Notes: a model not told the origin generated them from the letters alone. DNA of 64,000 nucleotides from Stigonema ocellatum SAG 48.90 = DSM 106950 (GCA_016903675.1 JADQBA010000019.1:1-64000); one strand, 5' to 3'; shown: positions 46,122 through 54,153, counted from the stretch's first letter. Numbers and translations: made by a program.

Positions 46122-47258
46122 CTAACGCACCTCAATTCCTCGTTGCGCAGCAATGACAATTTCAGGTTCAGTGAAGACTACACTAGTTTCTTGACCTGGT
46201 TCTATTCTGTGAATCGTTATCCCATCGCCCGTTGTATCTTCTTGACTGGCAATGCTGGCTAAACTTGTCCAACAGTCACTATTATGTGTAGTCGCAAAAA
46301 CCTGCACATTCAGTCTTGTTGCTGTTTTCCAGACAAGTTTCCACATGTCAGACATAGCAGTGAAGTGGAGTCCAGTATCAATTTCATCAACAAATAGGAA
46401 TCCACTTTTGGCACAGACAGTAGAGAGTGCAAGTCCTAAGATCCGCCATATACCATCGCCCATACTTCCGATTGGCACTCGCTGACTACTGTCAGAAAGG
46501 CGAACAACAAATCCACCACGAGAGTCTAAAAAGGAAGACCTAAATCTCTGGGGGCTAATTGAAGCAATGCGCTCTATTTTGGGTTCAATCGTCTGAAGTG
46601 CTTCTTGTAAAAGGGTTTCTTCTGGAGTTAACACCACCTGGTTGAATAGTTCAATCATCTTTTGAGTGGTTAACGAAGAGGATGTAACGAATTGCGTTTT
46701 TACTGCTGGTATTTCAGTGTTTATACGGTATCTTAATCGAGCAGAATCTCTCGGAAGACCAGCATCAGGTGATAAGGACAGTGGCAAATTGTCTATTTCT
46801 CGCCCTCGAGTCCATTGGAGGATGAAACCTAGCCTTTTGAACTCATCAGAATCTTCATCAAACAGGCTAATTTGTTCATCAGAATCAGGACTTTTATCAG
46901 AGTTATGACGACTTGAACGTCGTATTGCTATGGATGCAACAACCTTCTCAGGAGTGTTGTCATTAATACCTGATATTGAAAATTGGCTACCTGGTTGAAT
47001 CTGATGTCCATAAAAAAGATGGCGTATATCAAGATTATGGGTTCCCCTAGCGTCATCACTCCAAAAATATTCACCTCGGTTAGTCATTGCCTCGGCTAAT
47101 GTGTCAAGATTATTCCGGGAACACAGAAGTTGAATAGCTTCTAGGATGGATGTTTTCCCACTGTTATTCATACCTACCAGCAAGTTCACTCGACCAAGCT
47201 GTTGAAGCTCGAACGACTTGAGTCCACGGAAATTCTCTATCTTTATTGTCCTGAACAT
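46122..47258 (-). CDS. AAA family ATPase (OLD/AAA_15-like), first gene of ATPase-TOPRIM pair
   Basis: A 378-residue ABC-like AAA ATPase, starting from ATG 47258 because MFRTIKIENFRGLKSFEL is the family's normal N-terminus. Walker A is GMNNSGKTS (29-37). The Walker B/D-loop is FLFVDEIDTGLH (about 287) and the switch His is in ATTHNSD (about 322). The middle carries acidic DEQISLFDEDSDE (about 130-142). Such SMC-like ATPases form the sensor half of OLD nucleases and of the PARIS and Gabija defence systems, and here the TOPRIM-like partner is a separate gene immediately downstream. The pair borders a run of toxin-antitoxin modules. Confidence 0.85.
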   Translation of the reverse strand: MFRTIKIENFRGLKSFELQQLGRVNLLVGMNNSGKTSILEAIQLLCSRNNLDTLAEAMTNRGEYFWSDDARGTHNLDIRHLFYGHQIQPGSQFSISGINDNTPEKVVASIAIRRSSRHNSDKSPDSDEQISLFDEDSDEFKRLGFILQWTRGREIDNLPLSLSPDAGLPRDSARLRYRINTEIPAVKTQFVTSSSLTTQKMIELFNQVVLTPEETLLQEALQTIEPKIERIASISPQRFRSSFLDSRGGFVVRLSDSSQRVPIGSMGDGIWRILGLALSTVCAKSGFLFVDEIDTGLHFTAMSDMWKLVWKTATRLNVQVFATTHNSDCWTSLASIASQEDTTGDGITIHRIEPGQETSVVFTEPEIVIAAQRGIEVR

Positions 47259-47386
47259 AATTTTTTCAAGGGGAGGCAATAGAGAGGTAATGACTGGTCT
47301 GAGGATTAGCTGATACCTCTGACTCTAGCAAAAAGGGTGATCGCTTTTCCAATGCTTTGCAGTGGCGACTCCAGTATAGTCGAATT

Positions 47387-47674
47387 ATGGATATTGCAAA
47401 CTTAACAGCCATTCGTCAATTGTCTGACAAACACTGGGTGCAAATCACCCTCAACCTGGACGAATCCCTTCTCAACCAAGCCTTTCAACTCACCAATCTT
47501 ACTAGTCAGGAAGAATTGGTGAACCTGGCTCTGCAAGAACTTGTGCGTTCACGAAGTGGCTCCTCTGGAGCATCGCGTCGCCAGAAAAACCTGCTCGACC
47601 TCGCGGGGCAGATTCAATTTACTGAGGACTTCGATCACAAAGCCCTGCGCGAAACTCGTTATGCTGCTGATTGA
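47387..47674 (+). CDS. VapB-family antitoxin (DUF2191 type)
   Basis: A 95-residue protein starting at ATG 47387 (MDIANLTAIRQL). The core TLNLDESLLNQAFQLTNLTSQEELVNLALQE is split by its turn into ITLNLDESLLNQAF and SQEELVNLALQELV, the ribbon-helix-helix of VapB antitoxins. The C-terminal LDLAGQIQFTEDFDHKALR is the toxin-neutralising tail. Its stop overlaps the start of a broken vapC, the usual arrangement of this TA family, so it now lacks an intact cognate toxin. Confidence 0.75.
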   Translation: MDIANLTAIRQLSDKHWVQITLNLDESLLNQAFQLTNLTSQEELVNLALQELVRSRSGSSGASRRQKNLLDLAGQIQFTEDFDHKALRETRYAAD

Positions 47675-47753
47675 TACGTCTGTTTGGAAAAGGCGTGTTC
47701 CGCGATTGCCCAAGGGGCAGCGCCAGAGGCGATCGCAGTGGTTAAATAGGTAA
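47661..47753 (+). pseudogene. VapC PIN-domain toxin remnant
   Basis: The ATG overlaps the end of vapB and the sequence opens with MLLIDTSVWKR, the canonical PIN start with the first active-site Asp. After about 12 codons homology stops in a dispersed repeat (GATTGCCCAAGGGGCAGCGCC). The remaining PIN domain is absent. Confidence 0.7.
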
Positions 47754-48000
47754 GCAGCTTGAAAAGAAAGATCGCGCTCACGTCAGGTTTTACTCACCCG
47801 CGACTTTGAAACCATTGCTCATAGCGTGATATTTCAAAAGAGTGTGCATTTTGTCAATACTTCTACAAAGTCAAAAATTTTTTTATGATAATCACACAAA
47901 GGAATACAAGAGCCGAGCATTCCTCATATCTTCCATCCATACCCAACATTGTGATTATCAATTAAAATTAAAACAAACTTTATACGTCACACCCCAGACA
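47754..48000. other. Spacer before the DUF433-DUF5615 module
   Basis: It begins with HIP1 and repeat debris from the truncated vapC, then AT-rich sequence with no supported gene. The promoter for the DUF433 gene should be here. Confidence 0.4.
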
Positions 48001-48249
48001 ATGACAGACCAGCAATTACTGGAACGTATAGTCCTCAATCCAAAAGTGCTAGCAGGAAAGCCTGTAATTAAAGGAACCCGCTTGAGCGTTGAGTATATTC
48101 TTAACCTGCTTGCTCATGATGCAAATGTCGCAGAAATTCTCGAAGAGTACTCAGGGCTGAGTCCCGAAGATATTCAAGCTTGTATTCTGTTTGCTAGTAA
48201 GTCGCTATCGAATACAAGTTTTATGCCGTTAGCTGTAGAAAATACTTAG
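48001..48249 (+). CDS. DUF433 family antitoxin
   Basis: An 82-residue protein starting at ATG 48001 (MTDQQLLERIVLNPKVLAGK). It contains the DUF433 signature GKPVIKGTRLSVEYILNLLA and the C-terminal VAEILEEYSGLSPEDIQACI, a compact winged-helix-type DNA-binding fold. It is followed without gap by the DUF5615 PIN-like toxin. A degenerate 3' copy of this gene lies at 54502-54794. The last 15 residues (KSLSNTSFMPLAVENT) depart from the family norm. Confidence 0.82.
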   Translation: MTDQQLLERIVLNPKVLAGKPVIKGTRLSVEYILNLLAHDANVAEILEEYSGLSPEDIQACILFASKSLSNTSFMPLAVENT

Positions 48250-48603
48250 ATGCGCTTTCTGGTAGATGAATGTACGGGGTCAGCGGTTGCTCGTTGGTTG
48301 CGTGACCAAGGTTATGAAGTTTTCTCTGTGTATGACGAAGCGCGAGGTATAAGCGATGACGATGTGCTGGAAAAAGCATTTGTCGAAAATTGGATTTTAA
48401 TTACCAACGATAAAGACTTTGGTGAAAAGATATTTCGAGAAAGTAGTCCCCACAGAGGTATAGTTTTTTTGCGACTGGAAAATGAACGGGCTGTCAGTAA
48501 AATCGAAACCCTTAGACGATTGTTGGAAAATTATGCAGATAGACTGCCTGAGCAATTTGTGGTTGTCACGGAGAACAGAGTGAGATTTGCATCACCATAT
48601 TGA
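48250..48603 (+). CDS. DUF5615 family PIN-like toxin
   Basis: A 117-residue PIN-superfamily protein. The N-terminal FLVDECTGSAVARWLRDQG carries the first active-site Asp, DDDVLEKAF the middle acid and WILITNDKDFGEKIF the third. These residues predict a metal-dependent RNase. Its ATG follows the DUF433 stop codon directly, the standard antitoxin-toxin order. It appears intact. Confidence 0.85.
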   Translation: MRFLVDECTGSAVARWLRDQGYEVFSVYDEARGISDDDVLEKAFVENWILITNDKDFGEKIFRESSPHRGIVFLRLENERAVSKIETLRRLLENYADRLPEQFVVVTENRVRFASPY

Positions 48604-48691
48604 GCAGTTTTCATGCGGGTAAAGTATAAATTCATCTGCGTTCATCTGCGGTTCCTTAATTTTTTGATGTACCTCACTCAACTGAAAACCG

Positions 48692-48940
48692 CTATAATTC
48701 TCCTGCTTGTTGCAAGACTTGTTTGTACAGAGTACGACTCACCCAATATTGAGCAGTATCCATCATAGCATCCAACAAAGGTTGAACTTGTGTAATTATT
48801 CCTCTATTTTTTGCCAACAAAAGAATACCTAGAGTACCAATTACTTGTAATCCCAAACTTTGAGCTACTTGGCGTGCTTCACGTTCATCTAACAGTATTC
48901 GCTGCTCACCAGTTTCTAGTGCTAAAGCGATCGCTTCCAT
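48692..48940 (-). pseudogene. DUF3368 PIN-like toxin, N-terminally truncated
   Basis: Eighty-two residues match the C-terminal half of DUF3368 toxins: EAIALALETGEQRILLDERE, ARQVAQSLGLQVIGTLGIL, LLLAKNRGI, and WVSRTLYKQVLQQAGEL. Complete members have about 155 residues and begin with a VSDTSP-type PIN motif, which is missing. A frame starting with ATG 48940 is still open two bases after the antitoxin. The active-site first Asp is gone, so it is probably inactive. Confidence 0.7.
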
Positions 48941-48942
48941 GT

Positions 48943-49167
48943 CTAAAAACCTGATTCAATTATCTTAATATCTTCCGCTAAATCCATTTCATTATAATGA
49001 CGTTCTATTTTGTGTTGTCCCAACAGTTGTTGAAATTCCCATACAGATAAGTTAGCTAGCTGACGTGCTTGAGCAAAGGTAAAAATATTCTGTGCATATA
49101 ACTGTAAAGCTAATTCCTGACGGATAGCATATTCACCCTGATTTAACGAATCAGGTGAGATTTGCAT
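48943..49167 (-). CDS. UPF0175 family antitoxin
   Basis: A 74-residue protein with the UPF0175 pattern: AIRQELALQLYAQNIFTFAQ and ARQLANLSVWEFQQLLGQHK, ending MDLAEDIKIIESGF. The family pairs with DUF3368 PIN toxins, here the truncated gene two bases downstream. It probably still represses its own promoter. Confidence 0.78.
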   Translation of the reverse strand: MQISPDSLNQGEYAIRQELALQLYAQNIFTFAQARQLANLSVWEFQQLLGQHKIERHYNEMDLAEDIKIIESGF

Positions 49168-49171
49168 TTTT

Positions 49172-49297
49172 TTATGGCTGAATATATTGACTCATCAATA
49201 AAGCCTCAGATTGCAAGGGTTCTTCTATTCTAGCAACTGCCGCACGTATTCTATTTAGCAGGAGTTGGTGCAAGATTTGAATTTGCTCTAAGTACAT
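49172..49297 (-). CDS. Small unassigned ORF, 41 codons
   Basis: MYLEQIQILHQLLLNR followed by a helical IRAAVARIEEPLQSEALL reads as plausible protein and ends 4 bases before the UPF0175 start. No start site with a good ribosome site is seen. Its upstream side is interrupted by the MITE at 49324, so it may be the 3' end of a disrupted gene. Confidence 0.3.
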   Translation of the reverse strand: MYLEQIQILHQLLLNRIRAAVARIEEPLQSEALLMSQYIQP

Positions 49298-49323
49298 CGG
49301 CACAGAAAAACCGAACTATATGA

Positions 49324-49461
49324 CAATACGCTTGGTGTTAGCGCCAAAAACCTTAACCCACGTAGGTTGGGTTGAGGAACGAAACCCAACAAACCGCGAA
49401 AATGTTGGGTAACGCATTGCCTCAACCCAACCTACAATTCTCGTTAACACCAAGCGTATTG
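49324..49461. mobile_element. MITE family A, copy 2, with 10-bp target duplication
   Basis: A 138-bp copy of the element at 12200, with the same CAATACGCTTGGTGTTA ends. It is flanked by AACTATATGA on both sides (49314-49323 and 49462-49471). Confidence 0.85.
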
Positions 49462-49483
49462 AACTATATGAATGAAAGTAAGG

Positions 49484-49540
49484 GTCTGTAGTTGCGCAGA
49501 GGGTGCTCATACCTAGGGCGCTGAAGCGCAACTACAAACC
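49484..49540. repeat. Dispersed palindrome GTCTGTAGTTGCGC
   Basis: Inverted arms GTCTGTAGTTGCGC and GCGCAACTACAAAC, same family as at 18759 and 27475. Confidence 0.6.
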
Positions 49541-49559
49541 TTTATTTATTTGTGCCGAC

Positions 49560-50156
49560 CTACTTAATCTCGAATGAATTAATCATGTCTTCTGCTAACG
49601 ATAAATATTTAGAATATTCTGTTACTTCTGCTGTATAAGTAATATAGTAAGCTTGGCAATTTCTGACAGTACCTATTTCCATAACCTTGTATTTACATTG
49701 CCCCTCCTGACGAGTATAAATTAATTTATAAGCATAAAAATTAGATAAAGTTGTTGATGGTTGTGATTCCTCAGTAAGTTGTGAATTGGGGTTATTGTTC
49801 TTAATCTTTTGCATGGCAATATTTTTATATTTCTCTTAAGATATAATTTTGTTTAAATCGTTGATATTTATTTTTATTTCTAAATAACAAGCATTAACCG
49901 GGTTTTCATTAGTTGAAAAAAATGTAATTTCGTCACCAGGAAAACCGCCTTATTCTTGTGTTTTCCAGTTTTCAGGATATTTGATCGTGATGCCCTTATT
50001 AGGATTCGCGTAGGGTAATAATTTTGGTTTGGGATTAACAAACTGATAAAAAATCCATAAAATCAGAGGAGCGATCGCTACTATTACACCCACACCCAAC
50101 CATACTTTCCAAGGTGGAGATTGAGGTTTGGGTGAGAGTGCTTTAATAGCCTGCAA
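49560..50156 (-). pseudogene. Decayed gene for an anchored protein (C-terminal region like cyanobacterial Ser/Thr kinases)
   Basis: The upstream frame (49950-50156) encodes a single membrane helix VWLGVGVIVAIAPLILWIFY and then LLPYANPNKGITIKYPENW, the start of the periplasmic domain seen in several cyanobacterial Ser/Thr kinases. The downstream frame (49560-49814) gives the end of the same kind of domain (AEDMINSF). About 80 residues between them are missing or scrambled (49815-49949), and the kinase domain is absent. The two pieces are most simply one degraded gene. Confidence 0.5.
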
Positions 50157-50636
50157 TGCTTATGCTTGCTGATTGGTAACGCTGATTGTTGTTATGGCGC
50201 ACCATTTTATCGATGATATTTGCGCTTCTTGGGACTAACATTCGTGCGATCGCCCCTTGGGCGCAGCGCTTCGCTATCGCGCCAAACAATCTCCTTTATC
50301 GAGAATACGACCTATCATTTAAGTCACCAAGTTCTCCTGTAATTCTTATACCATTTCTCCAAAGAATTATTATGGTAAGGGCGCGAGGAGTTTTTAGCGA
50401 TGGGAGACTGCATGAAGGGTCGGAGAGAATTTGTATTGACGTATACAAATTTGGTAGATTTATTGTGTGGACAATACAAAAAAAGTAAGCAGCCGATTGG
50501 CTTCCATTTACTCAGGAAATAGCTTATGAATCAATCATCAATCTTCGCCCGAGTCAAAATAATCGGTCAATGATTATTCAAGATTTAGCAATTCGAGAAC
50601 GTGTAAAAAAAATTACTGTGGAGTTAATAGGTGGTC
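50157..50636. other. Degenerate region with gene fragments
   Basis: It includes the dispersed repeat GATCGCCCCTTGGGCGCAGC (about 50250) and a plus-strand stretch (about 50491-50657) coding for PFTQEIAYESIINLRPSQNN and IIQDLAIRERVKKITVELIG, which overlaps the start of the next gene but lacks a start codon and is preceded by a stop. This is likely the 3' end of a broken gene. Confidence 0.4.
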
Positions 50637-50996
50637 ATGAACCAGAATTTAAATGAAAAACAAGTACGCTTTCAACGCGATGATATTCCCACCCGCTTAG
50701 GTAACTTAGCATCAAATTTAGCACGCATTAAATCATTCTCCAATATTGCTCATAAAGAAGCGGTGAGTAGTGTAGTTTATGAAACTAAGTGGTTTATTGA
50801 GTGGACAGCAGCAGAAATTGAACCGGAACAAGCCGAGGAATTAGTTAATATTCAAGTCCAACTTGCACAGTGGGAATTAGACTGGGACAAAATCTGGTCA
50901 GATAATAACGCTCGTACTCAAGTTGCAGAACTTGCACTTCTTTGGTCTGGGCGTGTATTGGATATGTCGGGTTTGCTTTGGAGGTCGCTAAGATAG
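50637..50996 (+). CDS. Conserved hypothetical protein
   Basis: A 119-residue soluble, mostly helical protein from ATG 50637 (MNQNLNEKQVRFQRDD). It contains SNIAHKEAVSSVVYETKWFIEW and LAQWELDWDKIWSDN in pieces and ends LLWRSLR. I recognise it only as a cyanobacterial hypothetical of unknown role. It overlaps the remnant upstream, which suggests the two were once a two-gene unit. Confidence 0.55.
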   Translation: MNQNLNEKQVRFQRDDIPTRLGNLASNLARIKSFSNIAHKEAVSSVVYETKWFIEWTAAEIEPEQAEELVNIQVQLAQWELDWDKIWSDNNARTQVAELALLWSGRVLDMSGLLWRSLR

Positions 50997-51069
50997 GGGT
51001 ATGCTTCAAGCCGTAACCCGAAGCCACCGCCTTATAGGCGGTGGAGTGTTCGCTGAAGTATCGATCTTT

Positions 51070-52437
51070 TCAGACTCCTACCTTGTAAGCTTCTTGCACT
51101 TTTATAGTGGTCAAAGGAACATCGTTGGTAACAGTTTCCGCTTCTCCAAAAGTTTCGTGACCTGTAATCAATCTAGAGCGACGACTACGAGTGATATAAT
51201 TCCATGCCCACTGAAATACTACTAATAATTTAGTGTCGAACTCGATTAAGAAGTAGATATGAACGACTAACCAAAATATCCAAGCAAGGAAACCTTGGAG
51301 TTTGATGAAGCTTAAATCTACAACAGCTAAATTTTTGCCAATCATCGCCAAACTACCTACATCATTGTAACGAAATTTTGGTAGTGTTTGACCTTGAAGG
51401 CGTTTTTGAATGAGTTTAGCTACATACTCTCCTTCTTGTTTGGCTACGGGTGCAACACCAGGTAAGGGTTTTCCATCTTGATGAGAGAAGTTGCCTAAAT
51501 CTCCGATGACAAAGATGTTTTTATAACCCTTAATCGTCAAGTCTGGTTCTACAATCACACGTCCGGAGCGATCGCACTCTACACCTGTGCGGTTTGCTAA
51601 AACTTGCCCCAGAGAGGAACCTTTCACACCTGCTGCCCATAATATAGTTTTTGAGGTAATTTCTTGAACTTTATCGCCTTGCTTGAAAGTAACGATATCA
51701 TTTTCAATATTCGTCATCCTGGTATTAGTTTGGGTAACCACACCCAACTTTTGCAAAGACACTGTTGCTACTTTTGATAACTGTGGTGCCATATGAGGGA
51801 GGATGCGATCGCCCCCTTGCAATAATAAAATCTTAGTTTCTGAGGTGTCGATGTTGCGGAAATCTTCAGTGAGAGTTTTGTATGCCAATTCTGAGATCGC
51901 ACCTGCTAACTCTACACCGGTGGGACCTGCTCCGACAATCACAAAAGTCAACCAAGCACGGCGTAGTTCGGGATCAGTTTCTTTTTCTGCTGCTTCAAAT
52001 GCCGAAAATATCCGGCGACGTATTTCTATGCCGTCTTCAACAGTTTTCAAGCCTGGGGCCAATCGTCTCCAGTTATCGTGACCATAATAGGAATGGTTCG
52101 CACCTGTGGCAACAACCAATGTATCGTAGGGTATTGTTCTATCACCCAGAATAACTTCTTGGGCTTCTGGATCAATATCATTTACGAATCCCAACAACAC
52201 TTTTGTATTCTTGCTTTTCCTGAATACAGCTCGTAATGGTGAGGAGATATCAGAAGGTGATAGCGTACCTGTGGCAACTTGATATAAAAGCGGCTGAAAT
52301 AAATGAAAGTTACGTTTATCGATGAGAGTAACATTGACATTGGCTCTGGCAAGAGTCTTTGCTGTATAGAGTCCACCAAAGCCTCCACCAATGATGACAA
52401 CGTGATGTGGTGCATTATTCTCATGTAGAACTACCAT
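51070..52437 (-). CDS. Type II NAD(P)H dehydrogenase (NAD(P)/FAD-dependent oxidoreductase)
   Basis: A 455-residue flavoprotein. The N-terminal FAD motif is VVIIGGGFGGLYTAK (13-27), LFQPLLYQVATGTLSP (about 47-62) is the family marker, and the NAD(P)H motif is IVGAGPTGVELAGAI (about 166-180). FVIGDLGNF and a C-terminal amphipathic/hydrophobic segment (FLAWIFWLVVHIYFLIEFD) anchor it to the membrane. It passes electrons from NAD(P)H to plastoquinone without proton pumping. Cyanobacteria have several paralogues (NdbA-C); which one this is cannot be decided here. Confidence 0.92.
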   Translation of the reverse strand: MVVLHENNAPHHVVIIGGGFGGLYTAKTLARANVNVTLIDKRNFHLFQPLLYQVATGTLSPSDISSPLRAVFRKSKNTKVLLGFVNDIDPEAQEVILGDRTIPYDTLVVATGANHSYYGHDNWRRLAPGLKTVEDGIEIRRRIFSAFEAAEKETDPELRRAWLTFVIVGAGPTGVELAGAISELAYKTLTEDFRNIDTSETKILLLQGGDRILPHMAPQLSKVATVSLQKLGVVTQTNTRMTNIENDIVTFKQGDKVQEITSKTILWAAGVKGSSLGQVLANRTGVECDRSGRVIVEPDLTIKGYKNIFVIGDLGNFSHQDGKPLPGVAPVAKQEGEYVAKLIQKRLQGQTLPKFRYNDVGSLAMIGKNLAVVDLSFIKLQGFLAWIFWLVVHIYFLIEFDTKLLVVFQWAWNYITRSRRSRLITGHETFGEAETVTNDVPLTTIKVQEAYKVGV

Positions 52438-52953
52438 AAGAGCTATTTCCTTTCGTTAAGAGGCTGTAATTTTTCTTAACAAATATATAGCAAAGTTAGA
52501 ATAAAGGCTGCCGTTTATTTACAGCATTTGAAGAAATACTAAAAGTAGTCTAAAGTACAGCAATTAAAGCAGAAAGTTGATAGATGTGGGCGTGTGAATC
52601 TGAGACAGGTCTGACTTTTCACGGGATGTAGAAAAGGGAAAGTGGTTCGCGAATTATGTTCGCGAATATCGTTTCGATTTATAAGTAATACGGCATTACA
52701 CGTTAGCTCATATCTTGCACCATCACCTTGTTGCGAAAATTAGAGCAACAAAAAGCTTATCCCGATGGTAGGGTGGGCATTGCCCACCAACCTTCCCACT
52801 CGAAGGTGCAAGATGTCAGTTTAGCAGTTTGGCAATATTTACCTCTGACGACCGGATTGAGATCGGAAAGTTCTGTTCTCTAGCTAAGGATGTCTTGACA
52901 CTCCCCATGCCTAAAGGCAAGGGGATTCTGTAAGAGTTTCAGCCGTATCTCTC
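52438..52953. other. Spacer upstream of the NADH dehydrogenase
   Basis: It contains the ndh promoter side, a half copy of the GGGTGGGCATTGCCCACC element (52768-52790) and, at 52896-52928, a hairpin CTCCCCATGCCTAAAGGC with its mirror that resembles the ends of IS200/IS605-family elements. No gene is supported. Confidence 0.5.
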
Positions 52954-53124
52954 ACATATCCGACTGTCGGATTTGCACCTAAAACGGTAGAACGTTTGCT
53001 AGAACTATCTTGGTGGGATTGGGAGTCCAATTATATTGCGGCTAATTTAGATTTGCTATATACTAACCCGGATGAGTGGCTACCAGAGATTCAGTTGAAA
53101 CAGCCACAAGGAGTAAATTCCTAG
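52954..53124 (+). pseudogene. Xenobiotic (chloramphenicol-type) acetyltransferase remnant, C-terminus
   Basis: The frame encodes VGFAPKTVERLLELSWWDWE and then NYIAANLDLLYTNPDEW, the end of CatB/XAT-type hexapeptide acetyltransferases, where the final helix follows this pattern. The whole left-handed beta-helix domain is missing. An IS200/IS605-like hairpin (52896-52928) marks the break. Confidence 0.6.
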
Positions 53125-53248
53125 TACGTCTTTTACTGATCATCTTATGACATTGCTTAGCATTATGTGTTAGTATGCTCGTACTGAACAACAAACCGAC
53201 CCATGGCCAACTATGTACCAGCCAGAGTGGCAACAGTCTGAGATATCT

Positions 53249-53521
53249 ATGAAAAGTATTAATATTTCCCTACCGGATGGGATGCGTGCTTACGTAGAGG
53301 AACAGGTTGCGGATGGTGGTTATAGCAGCATTAGCGAGTATTTCCGTGAGTTGGTACGTCTTGACCAAAAGCGTAAAGCTAAGGAACATTTAGAAACTTT
53401 ATTGCTAGAAGGGTTAAATTCTGGAAGTGCAACACCTTTAACTGAGCAAGATTGGGATGATATTCGTCAAGCAGTACGAGCAAAAGTTCAAGAGCCGAAA
53501 GGTTTAAACGAGAATGGGTAA
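53249..53521 (+). CDS. parD: ParD-family antitoxin
   Basis: A 90-residue ribbon-helix-helix protein starting at ATG 53249: MKSINISLPDGMRAYVEEQV, GGYSSISEYFRELVRLDQKR (DNA-binding part), then an acidic neutralising tail. The following toxin gene starts inside its last codons (ATG at 53514), the usual coupling. Twelve in-frame codons upstream are open but lack similarity. Confidence 0.88.
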   Translation: MKSINISLPDGMRAYVEEQVADGGYSSISEYFRELVRLDQKRKAKEHLETLLLEGLNSGSATPLTEQDWDDIRQAVRAKVQEPKGLNENG

Positions 53522-53843
53522 TGTTTATAAACATCCCCAGATAATCCGTGACTTAATTGATTTGGCGACTTATATTGCTTTTGATAATATAGATGTTTCG
53601 GATAAGTTTTTGGCTGCTGCTGAAGAAACTTTTAAGCAGTTAGCTCAAACGCCAAAAATGGGCAAGCGGAGTGAGTTTTCTAATCCGAATTTAGCTGATG
53701 TTCGTCAGCAGGCAATTAAGGGGTTTAGAAATTATTTAGTTTTTTATCGGACAAGAGATGCTGATGTGGAAATTTTGAGAGTTCTGTATGGTGGTCGAGA
53801 TATTGAGGCTATTTTAGATGAAGATTTGGGAGAGTCAAGTTAG
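53514..53843 (+). CDS. parE: ParE/RelE-family toxin
   Basis: A 109-residue toxin of the ParE/RelE fold: ATYIAFDNIDVSDKFLAAAE, TFKQLAQTPKMGKRSEF, KGFRNYLVFYRTRDADVEIL and VLYGGRDIEAIL, with the conserved arginines of the family. ParE toxins inhibit gyrase. It overlaps ParD by 8 bases and looks intact. Confidence 0.88.
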   Translation: MGNVYKHPQIIRDLIDLATYIAFDNIDVSDKFLAAAEETFKQLAQTPKMGKRSEFSNPNLADVRQQAIKGFRNYLVFYRTRDADVEILRVLYGGRDIEAILDEDLGESS

Positions 53844-53890
53844 AGGTTGTTTGAAAAGTTGTTGGCGGTATCGAAGCACTTATTGATCGG

Positions 53891-53956
53891 AACTAACCCC
53901 CCGTCCCTTGGGGGGAACTGGAATCAAAGTCCCCCAAGGGATGGGGGATTTAGTTC
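53891..53956. repeat. Palindrome AACTAACCCCCCGTCCCTTG
   Basis: A 66-bp inverted repeat (AACTAACCCCCC-type arm and its mirror GGGGGATTTAGTT) after parE, of the sort dispersed in cyanobacteria. It may also terminate the parDE transcript. Confidence 0.6.
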
Positions 53957-54012
53957 TATCTAAAAGTATTTGATACATCACGCTTGGACTTTGAAAACAT
54001 CCTCTTAAAGTC

Positions 54013-54153
54013 AATACCCGTGAATGAATAGAATCAGAGGGCAGTAGTTCTGGTATTTCATCCTCATGACCGCCCTCAAGATAGCCCTAGACGGGCACCC
54101 CTCTCCCAATTTGGGAGAGGGGTAGGGGTGAGGGTTTTCATTCACGGATATTG
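54013..54153. mobile_element. MITE family C, copy 2, with 10-bp target duplication
   Basis: A 141-bp element with CAATACCCGTGAATGAA ends, flanked by CTCTTAAAGT at 54003-54012 and 54154-54163. It has the same internal CTCTCCCAATTTGGGAGAG palindrome as copy 1 (33723). Confidence 0.85.

Noticed and set aside
50186..50488. Plus-strand open frame of 100 codons
   Set aside because: It runs through a dispersed repeat and shows no conserved features; treated as part of a degenerate region.
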